Below, in pieces: positions 12,100-20,012 of a stretch of DNA of 64,000 nt. The position numbers and the translations under genes are program-made. The notes below the pieces were generated by a model. It ran no database searches and had not been told where the DNA came from. It saw only the letters and a list, made by a program, of their open reading frames with translations. Where the stretch lies: NCBI GenBank assembly GCA_030549815.1, contig JAUQQQ010000009.1:1-64000 (forward strand), written 5' to 3'. Within the stretch, counting starts at the first letter, position 1. Each line of letters begins with the position of its first letter. This DNA is from a bacterium (GTDB lineage Bacteria > DRYD01).

Positions 12100-13110
12100 A
12101 TGATTACCTGGATAATAATCTCAATTTTTACATTGATCACGGGTATGATTATAATTATAAATATAAAAAATAGAAATTCAAGAATAAAAAAGGAACAGAA
12201 AGAAGATATAATGAAATTTTTATATAAAAAATCAAAAGAAAATCAAAAAGTTAATTTTGAAAGTTTACAACTATTCTCTAAAATAAAAACAAATAAACTT
12301 ACAAAAATACTGGAAGAAATGCTAAAAGAAAGAAAAATTAAATATGATGAAGATAATATAAAACTAACTCTTGATGGAGAAAAAGAAGCAAAAGAAATTA
12401 TCCAAAAACACAGAAGAATAGAAAAATATCTATTTGAAGAAACCTCGATAGATTTTGAAGAAATCCATGATGTGGCAGAAAAACAAGAACATAATGAAGA
12501 AATCAAAATAAACACAAAAAATACCTACGAATGCATAGACCCACATGGAGATATAATAACAGGCCAAGAAACTTCATCATACCCTTTACTCAAAATAATA
12601 AAAGATATAAAAAATATAGAACAAATATATAAAATAACCCACATAGAAGATGAACCTAAAGAAATATATAAAAAAATAGTTTGTTTAGATCTATCTCCAT
12701 TCGATTACATAAAAATAAAAAATATATCATCAAATTCGATAACCTTACTAACAGACAAGGGAAAGATAATAGAATTAGATTATATCACAGCAGGTAACAT
12801 TTTTGTAAACAAAGAAGAAAACGAAGAAATTACAAAAATGTTTGAAGAGATCGAAAAAAATATTACAAGAATAACAACTCTAAATGAGTTAAAATTAAAG
12901 GAAAAAGGTAAAATTATAGCATTATCCTTTTACATTAGAGGAGAAGAAAGAAGAAGATTAATGGAACTGGGATTCATTAAAGGATCGTTAATCGAACCAA
13001 TTTATAACAACATGCTCGGTAAAGACCCAAGAGTATATAAAATTAAAAATACAATGATAGCACTGAGAGAAGAACAAGCAAGGAAAATATATGTAATCAG
13101 ACTAAATTAA
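12100..13110 (+). CDS. Membrane-tethered DtxR-type metalloregulator fused to FeoA
   Basis: A 336-residue protein combining three parts. Residues 3-24 are a single transmembrane helix. Residues about 30-145 are a winged-helix DtxR/MntR domain ending in the metal-site strings EIHDVAEKQEH and CIDPHGD. Residues about 255-336 are a FeoA (SH3-like) domain with GEERRRLMELGFIKGS. DtxR-FeoA fusions are known iron or manganese regulators; an N-terminal membrane anchor is unusual. It is followed 4 bases later by feoB, so it probably controls or helps ferrous iron uptake. The DtxR dimerisation part looks shortened. Whether it binds DNA or FeoB is open. Confidence 0.85.
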   Translation: MITWIIISIFTLITGMIIIINIKNRNSRIKKEQKEDIMKFLYKKSKENQKVNFESLQLFSKIKTNKLTKILEEMLKERKIKYDEDNIKLTLDGEKEAKEIIQKHRRIEKYLFEETSIDFEEIHDVAEKQEHNEEIKINTKNTYECIDPHGDIITGQETSSYPLLKIIKDIKNIEQIYKITHIEDEPKEIYKKIVCLDLSPFDYIKIKNISSNSITLLTDKGKIIELDYITAGNIFVNKEENEEITKMFEEIEKNITRITTLNELKLKEKGKIIALSFYIRGEERRRLMELGFIKGSLIEPIYNNMLGKDPRVYKIKNTMIALREEQARKIYVIRLN

Positions 13111-13114
13111 TACT

Positions 13115-13906
13115 ATGGATTGCCAAAATTGTAAAATAATAAAAAATATAAAAAACTTTACCAAAATCGATTATACCATTGCTTTAGTAGGAAATCCAAA
13201 TGTTGGTAAATCAACACTTTTTAATTTCCTTACAGGAATGAATGTAAAAGTCGGTAATTGGCCTGGTAAAACAGTTACAAAAATAGAAGGATTCTTCGAA
13301 TTCAAAGTAAATCAGGAAAAATTCGTATTTAAAATTATCGATTTACCAGGCGTATATTCAATATTCTCTTTTACACCAGAAGAAGAAATAACCAGAAATT
13401 TTCTATTCCTTGGTTCATATAATATAGCAATAATAATCTTAGATGCAACAAACTTAGAAAAAAGCCTCGTCTTAGCTTTCCAAGTTTTTGAAGTAACTAA
13501 CAAAGTAATCTTAGCACTTAATTTGGTAGACGAAGCAAAAAGAAAAGGAATAATAATAGATGTAGAAAAACTACAAGAAAAACTTAAAGTCCCCATAATA
13601 CCCATTATAGCACAAACAGGATACAATGTAGATAACCTTATATACAAAGCACTCTCAATAATAAAAGGGGAAATAAAAGTTAATCCAAACAAATATACTC
13701 CACCACCAGAATTGGAAAAAATTATCCAAGATATACAAAAAGAAATAACCGAATATTACCCCGAAATAAAAAACCATCCATTCTTACGATGGATAATCCT
13801 AAGAATATTGGAAGGAGACAAAATTATAATCGAAATGATTAAAAATAAAAACCTAAAAACAGTAGAAGAAAAAATAAAAAATAAACCTATACTACCCATC
13901 CTATGA
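13115..13906 (+). CDS. feoB: FeoB GTPase domain, separate gene
   Basis: A 263-residue protein equal to the cytosolic N-terminal half of FeoB. G1 GNPNVGKST is at residues 26-34, followed by the FeoB-specific WPGKTVTK switch I, G3 DLPGVYS, G4 NLVD, then the helical GDI-like region. It begins with a CxxC pair (Cys3, Cys6). The membrane half is the next gene, joined by ATGA at 13903-13906, so the split is at the natural domain border and not a random frameshift. It drives Fe(II) import with its partner. Split FeoB is known in some anaerobes. Confidence 0.93.
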   Translation: MDCQNCKIIKNIKNFTKIDYTIALVGNPNVGKSTLFNFLTGMNVKVGNWPGKTVTKIEGFFEFKVNQEKFVFKIIDLPGVYSIFSFTPEEEITRNFLFLGSYNIAIIILDATNLEKSLVLAFQVFEVTNKVILALNLVDEAKRKGIIIDVEKLQEKLKVPIIPIIAQTGYNVDNLIYKALSIIKGEIKVNPNKYTPPPELEKIIQDIQKEITEYYPEIKNHPFLRWIILRILEGDKIIIEMIKNKNLKTVEEKIKNKPILPIL

Positions 13907-15282
13907 ATTTCCAAGAAATACTTGAAAAAGTAGAAAAATACAGAATACAATACAACAATACATTAAAAGATAAAATAATAGAAGGTATGCATCAACAAAT
14001 TGATGAAATTCTGCAAGATACTATTGAATATAAGCAAAGTAACGACATATTAACCAAAATAGAAAATTACATAGATTACTTTATCACATCAAGAATAGGT
14101 GGGATATTTGTTTTGATTTCATTACTAAGCCTAATCTTATGGATAACAATAACAGGAGCAAATTATATATCAGAATTTTTGTCAAACATCTTTGCCTCCA
14201 TTGAGGTATTCCTGAGAAATTCCTCAAATTTGTTAAGAATTCCTCCAACCATTAGTAGTTTCCTAATTGATGGAATTTATAAATCATTATCGATGGTAGT
14301 ATCTGTCATGCTACCTCCTATGGCTATATTCTTTCCACTATTCACCTTTTTAGAAGACTTAGGCTTATTACCAAGGATAGCTTTAAACATGGACAAATTG
14401 TTTAAAATGGTAGGAGCACATGGGAACCAAGCTCTGACAATGATGGTAGGATTTGGTTGCAATGCAGCAGGAGTTATATCAACAAGAATAATAAAATCAC
14501 CAAAAGAAAGATTAATAGCGATAATAACAAACAATTTCATGCCTTGTAACGGTAGGTGGCCTTTACTAATAATGATTTCGACCCTTTTTTTAGCACCGTT
14601 AATTTCAGAATCATTAAACCCTTTCCTTGGCTCATTAATCGCAGCCTTAGCATTAGTAGCATCAGTAATAATAGGGCTTTTCTTTACACTAATCGTATCC
14701 TTAGGAATATCAAAATCCCTAAAATCAATCCCCAGCTTCTACATCCTTGAAATCCCACCATACAGAAAACCAAATTTACTCAGAATTATCTACACTTCAA
14801 TAATAGATAGAACAGTTTTTGTTTTGATGAGAGCAATATACATGGCAATCCCTGCAGGAGCTTTTGTCTGGTTTCTTAATTACTTTAATTTATCTACACC
14901 AATCATAAATTTCCTAACCCCATTTGGAAAAATGTTTGGATTAGACGGAGTTATAATCCTTTCCTACATAATCGCTTTACCAGCAAATGAATTGGTAATA
15001 CCATCCTTACTAATGTTATATACAAACGCTAAAAACTTCATAGATATCGAAGAATTTAAGAGTATATACCAAATCCTTTCAACATATGGAAATTGGGATT
15101 GGAAAATAGCATTAAGCGTAATGTTATTCTCTATCCTACATAATCCTTGCACCACAACAATCCTTACAATATACAAAGAAACCAAAAGTATAAAATGGAC
15201 AGCAATAGCAACACTACTACCCTTATCGATAGCATTTACCGTCCTTTTTATACTAAATAACCTTATCCTAAAACACCTATGA
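13903..15282 (+). CDS. feoB: FeoB ferrous iron permease domain, separate gene
   Basis: A 459-residue polytopic membrane protein equal to the C-terminal half of FeoB. It has the two Gate motifs: FLEDLGLLPRIA, with the conserved Cys motif GFGCNAAGV and MPCNGRWP, and the second gate region NELVIPSLLMLY. About 70 residues of cytosolic helices precede the first transmembrane segment near residue 65. It forms the Fe(II) channel. The ATG overlaps the GTPase gene stop (ATGA). Its own stop overlaps the next gene's ATG in the same way, which strongly suggests one mRNA from the regulator through to the nucleotidyltransferase. Confidence 0.93.
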   Translation: MNFQEILEKVEKYRIQYNNTLKDKIIEGMHQQIDEILQDTIEYKQSNDILTKIENYIDYFITSRIGGIFVLISLLSLILWITITGANYISEFLSNIFASIEVFLRNSSNLLRIPPTISSFLIDGIYKSLSMVVSVMLPPMAIFFPLFTFLEDLGLLPRIALNMDKLFKMVGAHGNQALTMMVGFGCNAAGVISTRIIKSPKERLIAIITNNFMPCNGRWPLLIMISTLFLAPLISESLNPFLGSLIAALALVASVIIGLFFTLIVSLGISKSLKSIPSFYILEIPPYRKPNLLRIIYTSIIDRTVFVLMRAIYMAIPAGAFVWFLNYFNLSTPIINFLTPFGKMFGLDGVIILSYIIALPANELVIPSLLMLYTNAKNFIDIEEFKSIYQILSTYGNWDWKIALSVMLFSILHNPCTTTILTIYKETKSIKWTAIATLLPLSIAFTVLFILNNLILKHL

Positions 15283-16067
15283 ACATCTTTGTAATAATTT
15301 TCAGTGCAGGTTTGGGAAGTAGACTAAAAACCAACTTTCCTAAGCCACTTTCGCCCATTCTTAATTCAACAACAATAGACATAAATATCAACTCCGTGAT
15401 AAAACTCTTAAGCAAAACTAATATAAGAAATTTTTCAATCTATATAAACTTACATAAAGATGCAGACAAAATCTATAAATATATCTCACAAAATTATTAC
15501 TGGTTAATCAGAAGAGAAAAACTCAAATTTCTATTTGAACACAAACCGTTAGGACATATCGGAACAATAAATAAACTAAAATATAATATCCTTAGGTTTG
15601 ATAAAATCTTATTAATTAACGCAGACACAATAATTCCACAACTCGATAATATAGTTGAAAACATTATAAAAATAAACACAAATTTCATAATACTATACAA
15701 AATGAAAAATAAACAAACCCCAAAAACAATAACACATTTTAATACAAGCAATTATTACATTCCAAACATATTCAAAGTAGAGTCAATAACTAAAGAAACC
15801 CAAAATCTCAATTACATAAATTTATACACGGGAGTTAGCTTAATAAAAATAGACAAAATCTTTTCACAATTCCTGCTTTCAGAATTAAAAAACCAAGAAA
15901 ACCAATTGAATTTTATCGACTTATTAAAATTTTTAATAAACAACGAACTATTGGCAGTATTTACTGAAAAATTTTATGAAATTACCTCAATTAAAGATTT
16001 ACTTGAAATAAATGTTTCATTAATAGAAAATAAAATCTTTCCGTTAATTTTTAAAACCCAACATTAA
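15279..16067 (+). CDS. NTP-transferase family nucleotidyltransferase
   Basis: A 262-residue GT-A-fold nucleotidyltransferase. The N-terminal signature SAGLGSRLKTNFPKPLSPI (residues 9-27) binds the nucleotide, and LINADTII near residue 110 supplies a metal-binding Asp. It resembles the uridylyl/cytidylyltransferase part of GlmU or sugar-1-phosphate enzymes, but has no C-terminal hexapeptide-repeat domain, so the substrate is uncertain. It is coupled to feoB by ATGA without an obvious functional link, and ends the plus-strand run. Confidence 0.75.
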   Translation: MNIFVIIFSAGLGSRLKTNFPKPLSPILNSTTIDININSVIKLLSKTNIRNFSIYINLHKDADKIYKYISQNYYWLIRREKLKFLFEHKPLGHIGTINKLKYNILRFDKILLINADTIIPQLDNIVENIIKINTNFIILYKMKNKQTPKTITHFNTSNYYIPNIFKVESITKETQNLNYINLYTGVSLIKIDKIFSQFLLSELKNQENQLNFIDLLKFLINNELLAVFTEKFYEITSIKDLLEINVSLIENKIFPLIFKTQH

Positions 16068-16113
16068 ACAGCACTTTAATAATCCTTTCAAAAATTATCT
16101 TTGCTTATTTTCT

Positions 16114-16251
16114 CTACGACCTCTTTAACAGTACTTCATGGTAATTGAAGTAAAACCATTTGCCGCTGTACCCTTCGTGGGAAATATTTACCATTATATA
16201 GTTTAAGTATTCAAAAGACATCCTTATTAGTAATGTATAGTGAAAAAACAT
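16114..16251 (-). CDS. Possible small protein, 45 residues
   Basis: A short frame with ATG at 16251, preceded by GGAGG 9 bases upstream, and TAG at 16114-16116. It starts 17 bases after the stop of the RbgA-like GTPase on the same strand. The product is aromatic-rich (GKWFYFNYHEV in the C-terminal half) with no recognisable motif. It could be a real small protein, or the relic of a longer gene. It fills most of the 201-base gap between convergent genes. Only the ribosome-binding site and position support it. Confidence 0.35.
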   Translation of the reverse strand: MFFHYTLLIRMSFEYLNYIMVNISHEGYSGKWFYFNYHEVLLKRS

Positions 16252-16268
16252 TTGTATTATCCTCCATA

Positions 16269-16907
16269 CTAATATTCTTGAATATTTTTTATCTTCTCCT
16301 TTGGAACATTAACAAATGAGTAGTTAAGAATGGATAATCTGAGTAATTCTATTAATTCATTTTCCTCGATTTTTTCTGGCAATACAATTCCTGGGCTATC
16401 CAATATTTTTATGTTGTATTCTAAAGAAATCCACTTGAGGTTCCGAGTACTTCCTGGAATATCAGCTACCTCTGCTTTCTTTTTTCTACATAAGCAATTT
16501 ATAATGCTTGATTTACCGACATTAGGTAACCCCAAAACTATGCAATTCAAGAATAACTCTTTTTTTACCAAATTTTTTAATAACCTCTCAAGATTCTTAC
16601 AATTCCTTATACTCCCATATTCTATGTGAAAACTACTACCACTTTTGCCAGATTCATAAATCCTCTGAAAAATAAAATTCTCAAAATCTTTTTTATTAAA
16701 ATTATCAACACAGTCCATTTTATTGACAAAAATTATTATATTCTTTTGGAAATAAATCTTATTCAAAAAAGAGAAAAGGTATTTAGAAGTTATAAAAGGA
16801 GATCTTGCATCAGCAATCCAAATCATTAAATTTATCTTGTCTTTTATTTTTTGAAATATATCTATTGCTTTTTTTACGTGCCGTGGAAAAGATAATTTAT
16901 AATCCAT
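16269..16907 (-). CDS. Circularly permuted GTPase, RbgA/YlqF-like, short form
   Basis: A 212-residue GTPase with the motifs in permuted order: G4 NKMD near residue 62, then G1 GLPNVGKSS near 127, then G3 DSPG near 171. This order marks the YlqF/YawG group that helps assemble the large ribosomal subunit. RbgA is usually about 280 residues; this protein stops about 40 residues after G3, so the C-terminal RNA-binding helical domain is missing. Its start overlaps the end of the pseudouridine synthase gene by 11 bases. Truncation by mutation is possible, although no homologous continuation is seen downstream. Confidence 0.82.
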   Translation of the reverse strand: MDYKLSFPRHVKKAIDIFQKIKDKINLMIWIADARSPFITSKYLFSFLNKIYFQKNIIIFVNKMDCVDNFNKKDFENFIFQRIYESGKSGSSFHIEYGSIRNCKNLERLLKNLVKKELFLNCIVLGLPNVGKSSIINCLCRKKKAEVADIPGSTRNLKWISLEYNIKILDSPGIVLPEKIEENELIELLRLSILNYSFVNVPKEKIKNIQEY

Positions 16908-17676
16908 ACTTTTTAATTATTTTCTTCATATCATCGGGTAATTGTGCTACAGCAAATATTTTTTTTCCTTCAAAATTAAACTCAATTTTATAAGCGTGTA
17001 GCATTTGCCTTGGCACTTTTATATTATTAATTTTTCTCCCATAAACATAATCCCCCAAAATAGGATATCCCATTTTACTTAAATGAATTCTTATTTGGTG
17101 TTTTCTACCAGTAAAAGTCCTTACCTTGAAAAGAGAAAGTCCATTATTTTTAGAAACCAAAACAACAGTAGAAAGAGCAGTTTTATTGAAAACAGGGTAA
17201 TCAATTTCTTTAAACCCAAAATTTGCTTCCCCTATCGATATACAGTAATATGTTTTCTCCACTTTATCCCATTGTTTTTTCATTTTTTCAAATACTTGCA
17301 TATTTTTAGCGAAAACGACCACACCTGTAGTATCCTTATCTATCCTATGCAAAGCCATTACATCATTACCATAATTTTTTTTTATTTTGTTTTCTAAACT
17401 ATCAAAACTTTCATTAACAACCAAATTACAGCCTTTGTTAACTATTATAAAATTTTGATCTTCAAATATTATCTCAAAAGTTTTATTTTGGTCATTTTCA
17501 GGAAGGACAAAAATTTTGTCATTAGGTTTCAGAGTATAAGATGCTATCCAAACTATTTTGTCGTTAACAAAAACTTTTTTTCTGTCAATAATGCTCTTTA
17601 CTTTGTTTTTAGATAGAGAGAGTCTGGAGGCGAGAAAATCGATGAGTTTACAGTTTTGGTCGGCAAAAAATTGCAT
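16897..17676 (-). CDS. RluA-family RNA pseudouridine synthase
   Basis: A 259-residue pseudouridine synthase. Residues 1-60 are an S4-like RNA-binding domain. The catalytic motif HRIDKDTTG holds the conserved Asp, and the later RTFTGRKHQIRIHL motif is also family-typical. It isomerises uridine in rRNA or tRNA; the exact site cannot be told. It lies 10 bases after tRNA-Leu on the same strand, so mRNA and tRNA may come from one precursor. The downstream neighbour is the RbgA-like GTPase, which fits a ribosome-maturation theme. Confidence 0.93.
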   Translation of the reverse strand: MQFFADQNCKLIDFLASRLSLSKNKVKSIIDRKKVFVNDKIVWIASYTLKPNDKIFVLPENDQNKTFEIIFEDQNFIIVNKGCNLVVNESFDSLENKIKKNYGNDVMALHRIDKDTTGVVVFAKNMQVFEKMKKQWDKVEKTYYCISIGEANFGFKEIDYPVFNKTALSTVVLVSKNNGLSLFKVRTFTGRKHQIRIHLSKMGYPILGDYVYGRKINNIKVPRQMLHAYKIEFNFEGKKIFAVAQLPDDMKKIIKKYGL

Positions 17677-17686
17677 AGATTAATTA

Positions 17687-17771
17687 TGGGGAAGGTGGGA
17701 TTTGAACCCACACGAGCTTGAGGCTCATTGGCTCCTGAGGCCAACGCGTCTACCTGTTCCGCCACTTCCCC
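17687..17771 (-). tRNA. tRNA-Leu (anticodon CAG)
   Basis: An 85-base tRNA on the minus strand. Acceptor GGGGAAG pairs with CUUCCCC. The anticodon stem UUGGC/GCCAA encloses loop CUCAGGA, giving anticodon CAG, and there is a long class II variable arm with GAGC/GCUC pairing. The T arm is GUGGG-UUCAAAU-CCCAC. The 3' CCA is not encoded. It sits between an RRM gene and an rluA-type gene on the same strand, so it is probably cut from a polycistronic transcript. Confidence 0.97.
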
Positions 17772-17797
17772 AAGGGGGCATGGAATTTAATGATTAA

Positions 17798-18142
17798 TTA
17801 GTCGTCTCTTCTTCTGGAAAAACCAGGTCTTTGTGGTCTTCCAGATCTTTGCATTCTTGGATTTCTGGAGCCGTTTGAACTTCTGAATCTACCATGTTCT
17901 CTGGGCTCTCTGGGTTCTCTTGGTCTTGCCATTTCAACTCTCATTTTTCTACCCTTTAGCTCTTTTCCATTCAATTCTTCAAGAGCTTTTTGGGCAGATT
18001 CCTCGGATTCGAACTCAACAAACCCAAAACCCTTGCTTTGTAGCAATCTAACTTCCTTGATGTTTCCATAACCTTGGAAGGTTTGCTTGAGTTCATCCTC
18101 GGTTAACTGATAACTTAAATTCCCGACGAACAATTTGCTCAC
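17798..18142 (-). CDS. Small RRM RNA-binding protein
   Basis: A 114-residue protein with one RNA-recognition motif (residues 1-80). RNP2 is KLFVGNLSY and RNP1 is KGFGFVEFE. A short Arg/Pro/Gly tail (REPREPREHGRF onward) replaces the Gly-rich tail of cyanobacterial Rbp proteins. Such proteins are single-stranded RNA binders, often cold-induced. AAGGAGG precedes the ATG. The codons look more GC-rich than those of its neighbours, suggesting strong expression. The leader has a hairpin, and the gene lies within a 14-bp inverted repeat. Confidence 0.95.
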   Translation of the reverse strand: MSKLFVGNLSYQLTEDELKQTFQGYGNIKEVRLLQSKGFGFVEFESEESAQKALEELNGKELKGRKMRVEMARPREPREPREHGRFRSSNGSRNPRMQRSGRPQRPGFSRRRDD

Positions 18143-18168
18143 TTAATCCTCCTTAGCACTTTTCGCGC

Positions 18169-18194
18169 AACAGGTATTCTTTTAGGCCCCTGTT
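18169..18194 (-). promoter_or_regulatory. Hairpin in the leader of the RRM gene
   Basis: In the minus-strand transcript AACAGG pairs with CCUGUU across a 14-base loop, ending about 10 bases before the AAGGAGG ribosome-binding site of the RRM gene. Structured leaders are common on cold-regulated RNA-binding protein genes; a thermosensor role here is inference. Confidence 0.4.
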
Positions 18195-18233
18195 AGGCAC
18201 TTTACTTTAATTCCTTTCCATGCCCCCTTTATT

Positions 18234-20012
18234 CTATTTATCCTTTTTATCTAATTCTACCTTCCATAACTTCGCTATTAATATAAATACTAAAATTCCC
18301 AATAAAGCACCCCAAAAAGTTCTTAACAAACTGTAAAAAATAGGAGTATGTATATGCAAAAAGCTATCAACAATACCAGCCATGCTTATAAAAGATAAAG
18401 GTATAAAATATTTGGAATAATTAGAAAACAAAATTGAAGGATTACCAATTATAAATTCCTTAAACCTTGGTCTTGCTACCAAAATTTTATCAAGTAATAC
18501 CCTAATCTTATCTTCCAAAGGTAAAACAAAACCACTATTACCACTTCTAAGTAAATAAAAACCAATACTACCTAAAATGAATAAAAACAATGCTAAATCC
18601 ATAACCCTAATCCTCCTATAGAAAAACAAAACAATTTGATTATAACTAAAAACACAAAAAACAGATAAAACAATAGGCAGTAAAAGAAGTAATTTTATAA
18701 ACCTCACTTTCTCAACAGCTAAAACATAACTATTTTCAAAAAACAACAAATTCAAAATAGCACCAAGAGATACAGAATAAAGAATTATCTCAAAATACTT
18801 CACATACATATTTTTTGAACTATCAAAAACTTTAAAAAATATAGAAACTAAAACAAAAGAAGAACCAATAACAACCGCTAAATTAAAAACTAAATCAATA
18901 CCTACAAACTTTCCTAATAAAATAGAAAAACTATTAACTAACCCTAACAAAGCAAACCAAAAACCATTAACGCTATAACCATTGTTTGAAATTAAATCAT
19001 AATAATAACTGTAAGAAAGAAAAACAAAAACGGATAAAAACAAGACAAAAATAACATCCAATATATTCAAAATAACTAAATTCCTTGACACATTACCTTT
19101 ATTAAAATTCGAATTCTTATTCATATACACATCATAAATATCTTTTATCGCCTCTATATTTTCTTTTAATGAATACCTGTCAAAAAATCTAAACATAACC
19201 GCCCTACAATTTCTTTCATTTATTGCCAAATCAATAGAGTTAATAACCTGCTTTATATCCTTATTCCTTAAAACTGCTGTACTAAAAATTTTTACAGAAT
19301 TAAAATCAACCAACTTTGAACTTCCTAATTGAACATTTTTAGCATCATAAAACTCCGGAAAAGCAAAATATAGATTATTATCCTTAAGGAATTTTTTGAT
19401 TTCATCTAAATAATCAGGATAACCAGCAACAAAAGGCCCCACAAAAAATACAAAATCCCCTTCCTTACAATAAACCTTCAAATAATCAAGGTCATAAACA
19501 TAAGAACTAACACGCCAAAAAATCTTTTTGTCCTTAAAATTAACATTCTCAACAAAAAATACTTGCAAATTAAAAAAATAATTACTATCAGCATATACAA
19601 CAAGAACATTACCAATTCTTTGATACTTTAACTTTAAAGCTTTTACAACCTCTTCTATTTTATTTAAATAAATTTCATTAGGACAATAAACAAAGCTAAC
19701 ATTATCAGAAAAATCCTGATTAATCAAAGGTAAAGCCCAAAACTTAGGGTTAGTCTCTAAACTTTTTAAATCTCCTACATCTACCTTACCTTCACTTTTT
19801 AACTCGTTTAAGCTTTTTAATTTTATAGCAACTGAATTAAAATAAGGGAGAATATTTTTCTGAACAAAAGATGAAGGATTATAATTGAAAGAAGAAACAA
19901 AATCTACAGCCTCAAAATAATCAATTATAAAATATCTCCCCTCATATCGATCAACGAAGATTATCCTAATGAAAATATAGATCAATGCTAAAAAAACAAG
20001 AGCTATCCTCAT
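18234..20012 (-). CDS. DUF5693-like polytopic membrane protein
   Basis: A 592-residue protein with an N-terminal transmembrane helix, an extracytoplasmic domain of about 300 residues (40-310), then about eight helices. The string LRSGNSG, followed by a charged segment and ARPRFKEFIIGNP, matches my memory of DUF5693, a family often encoded next to csaB in Firmicutes. Function is unknown; a role in glycan or S-layer export has been suggested by such context only. Here a CsaB-like gene exists in the window but 16 kb away. The ATG overlaps the OPT gene stop by ATGA. Confidence 0.65.
   Translation of the reverse strand: MRIALVFLALIYIFIRIIFVDRYEGRYFIIDYFEAVDFVSSFNYNPSSFVQKNILPYFNSVAIKLKSLNELKSEGKVDVGDLKSLETNPKFWALPLINQDFSDNVSFVYCPNEIYLNKIEEVVKALKLKYQRIGNVLVVYADSNYFFNLQVFFVENVNFKDKKIFWRVSSYVYDLDYLKVYCKEGDFVFFVGPFVAGYPDYLDEIKKFLKDNNLYFAFPEFYDAKNVQLGSSKLVDFNSVKIFSTAVLRNKDIKQVINSIDLAINERNCRAVMFRFFDRYSLKENIEAIKDIYDVYMNKNSNFNKGNVSRNLVILNILDVIFVLFLSVFVFLSYSYYYDLISNNGYSVNGFWFALLGLVNSFSILLGKFVGIDLVFNLAVVIGSSFVLVSIFFKVFDSSKNMYVKYFEIILYSVSLGAILNLLFFENSYVLAVEKVRFIKLLLLLPIVLSVFCVFSYNQIVLFFYRRIRVMDLALFLFILGSIGFYLLRSGNSGFVLPLEDKIRVLLDKILVARPRFKEFIIGNPSILFSNYSKYFIPLSFISMAGIVDSFLHIHTPIFYSLLRTFWGALLGILVFILIAKLWKVELDKKDK

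Larger units (their letters stand above)
17772..18229. repeat. 14-bp perfect inverted repeat bracketing the RRM gene
   Basis: AAGGGGGCATGGAA at 17772-17785 is the exact reverse complement of TTCCATGCCCCCTT at 18216-18229. The arms lie on either side of the RRM gene, and the left arm starts one base from the tRNA-Leu 5' end. In a minus-strand transcript the arms could pair into a GC-rich stem closing the RRM message. Confidence 0.7.

Noticed and set aside
13312-13692. A 126-codon frame antisense to the FeoB GTPase gene
   Set aside because: Composition is that of an antisense shadow, without a start signal, over a well-recognised gene.
16132-16200. Interlocking TACTTC/GAAGTA and ATGGT/ACCAT pairs in the convergent intergenic region
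   Set aside because: Only 5-6 bp and AT-rich, and they fall inside a plausible small coding frame, so I do not claim an RNA element.
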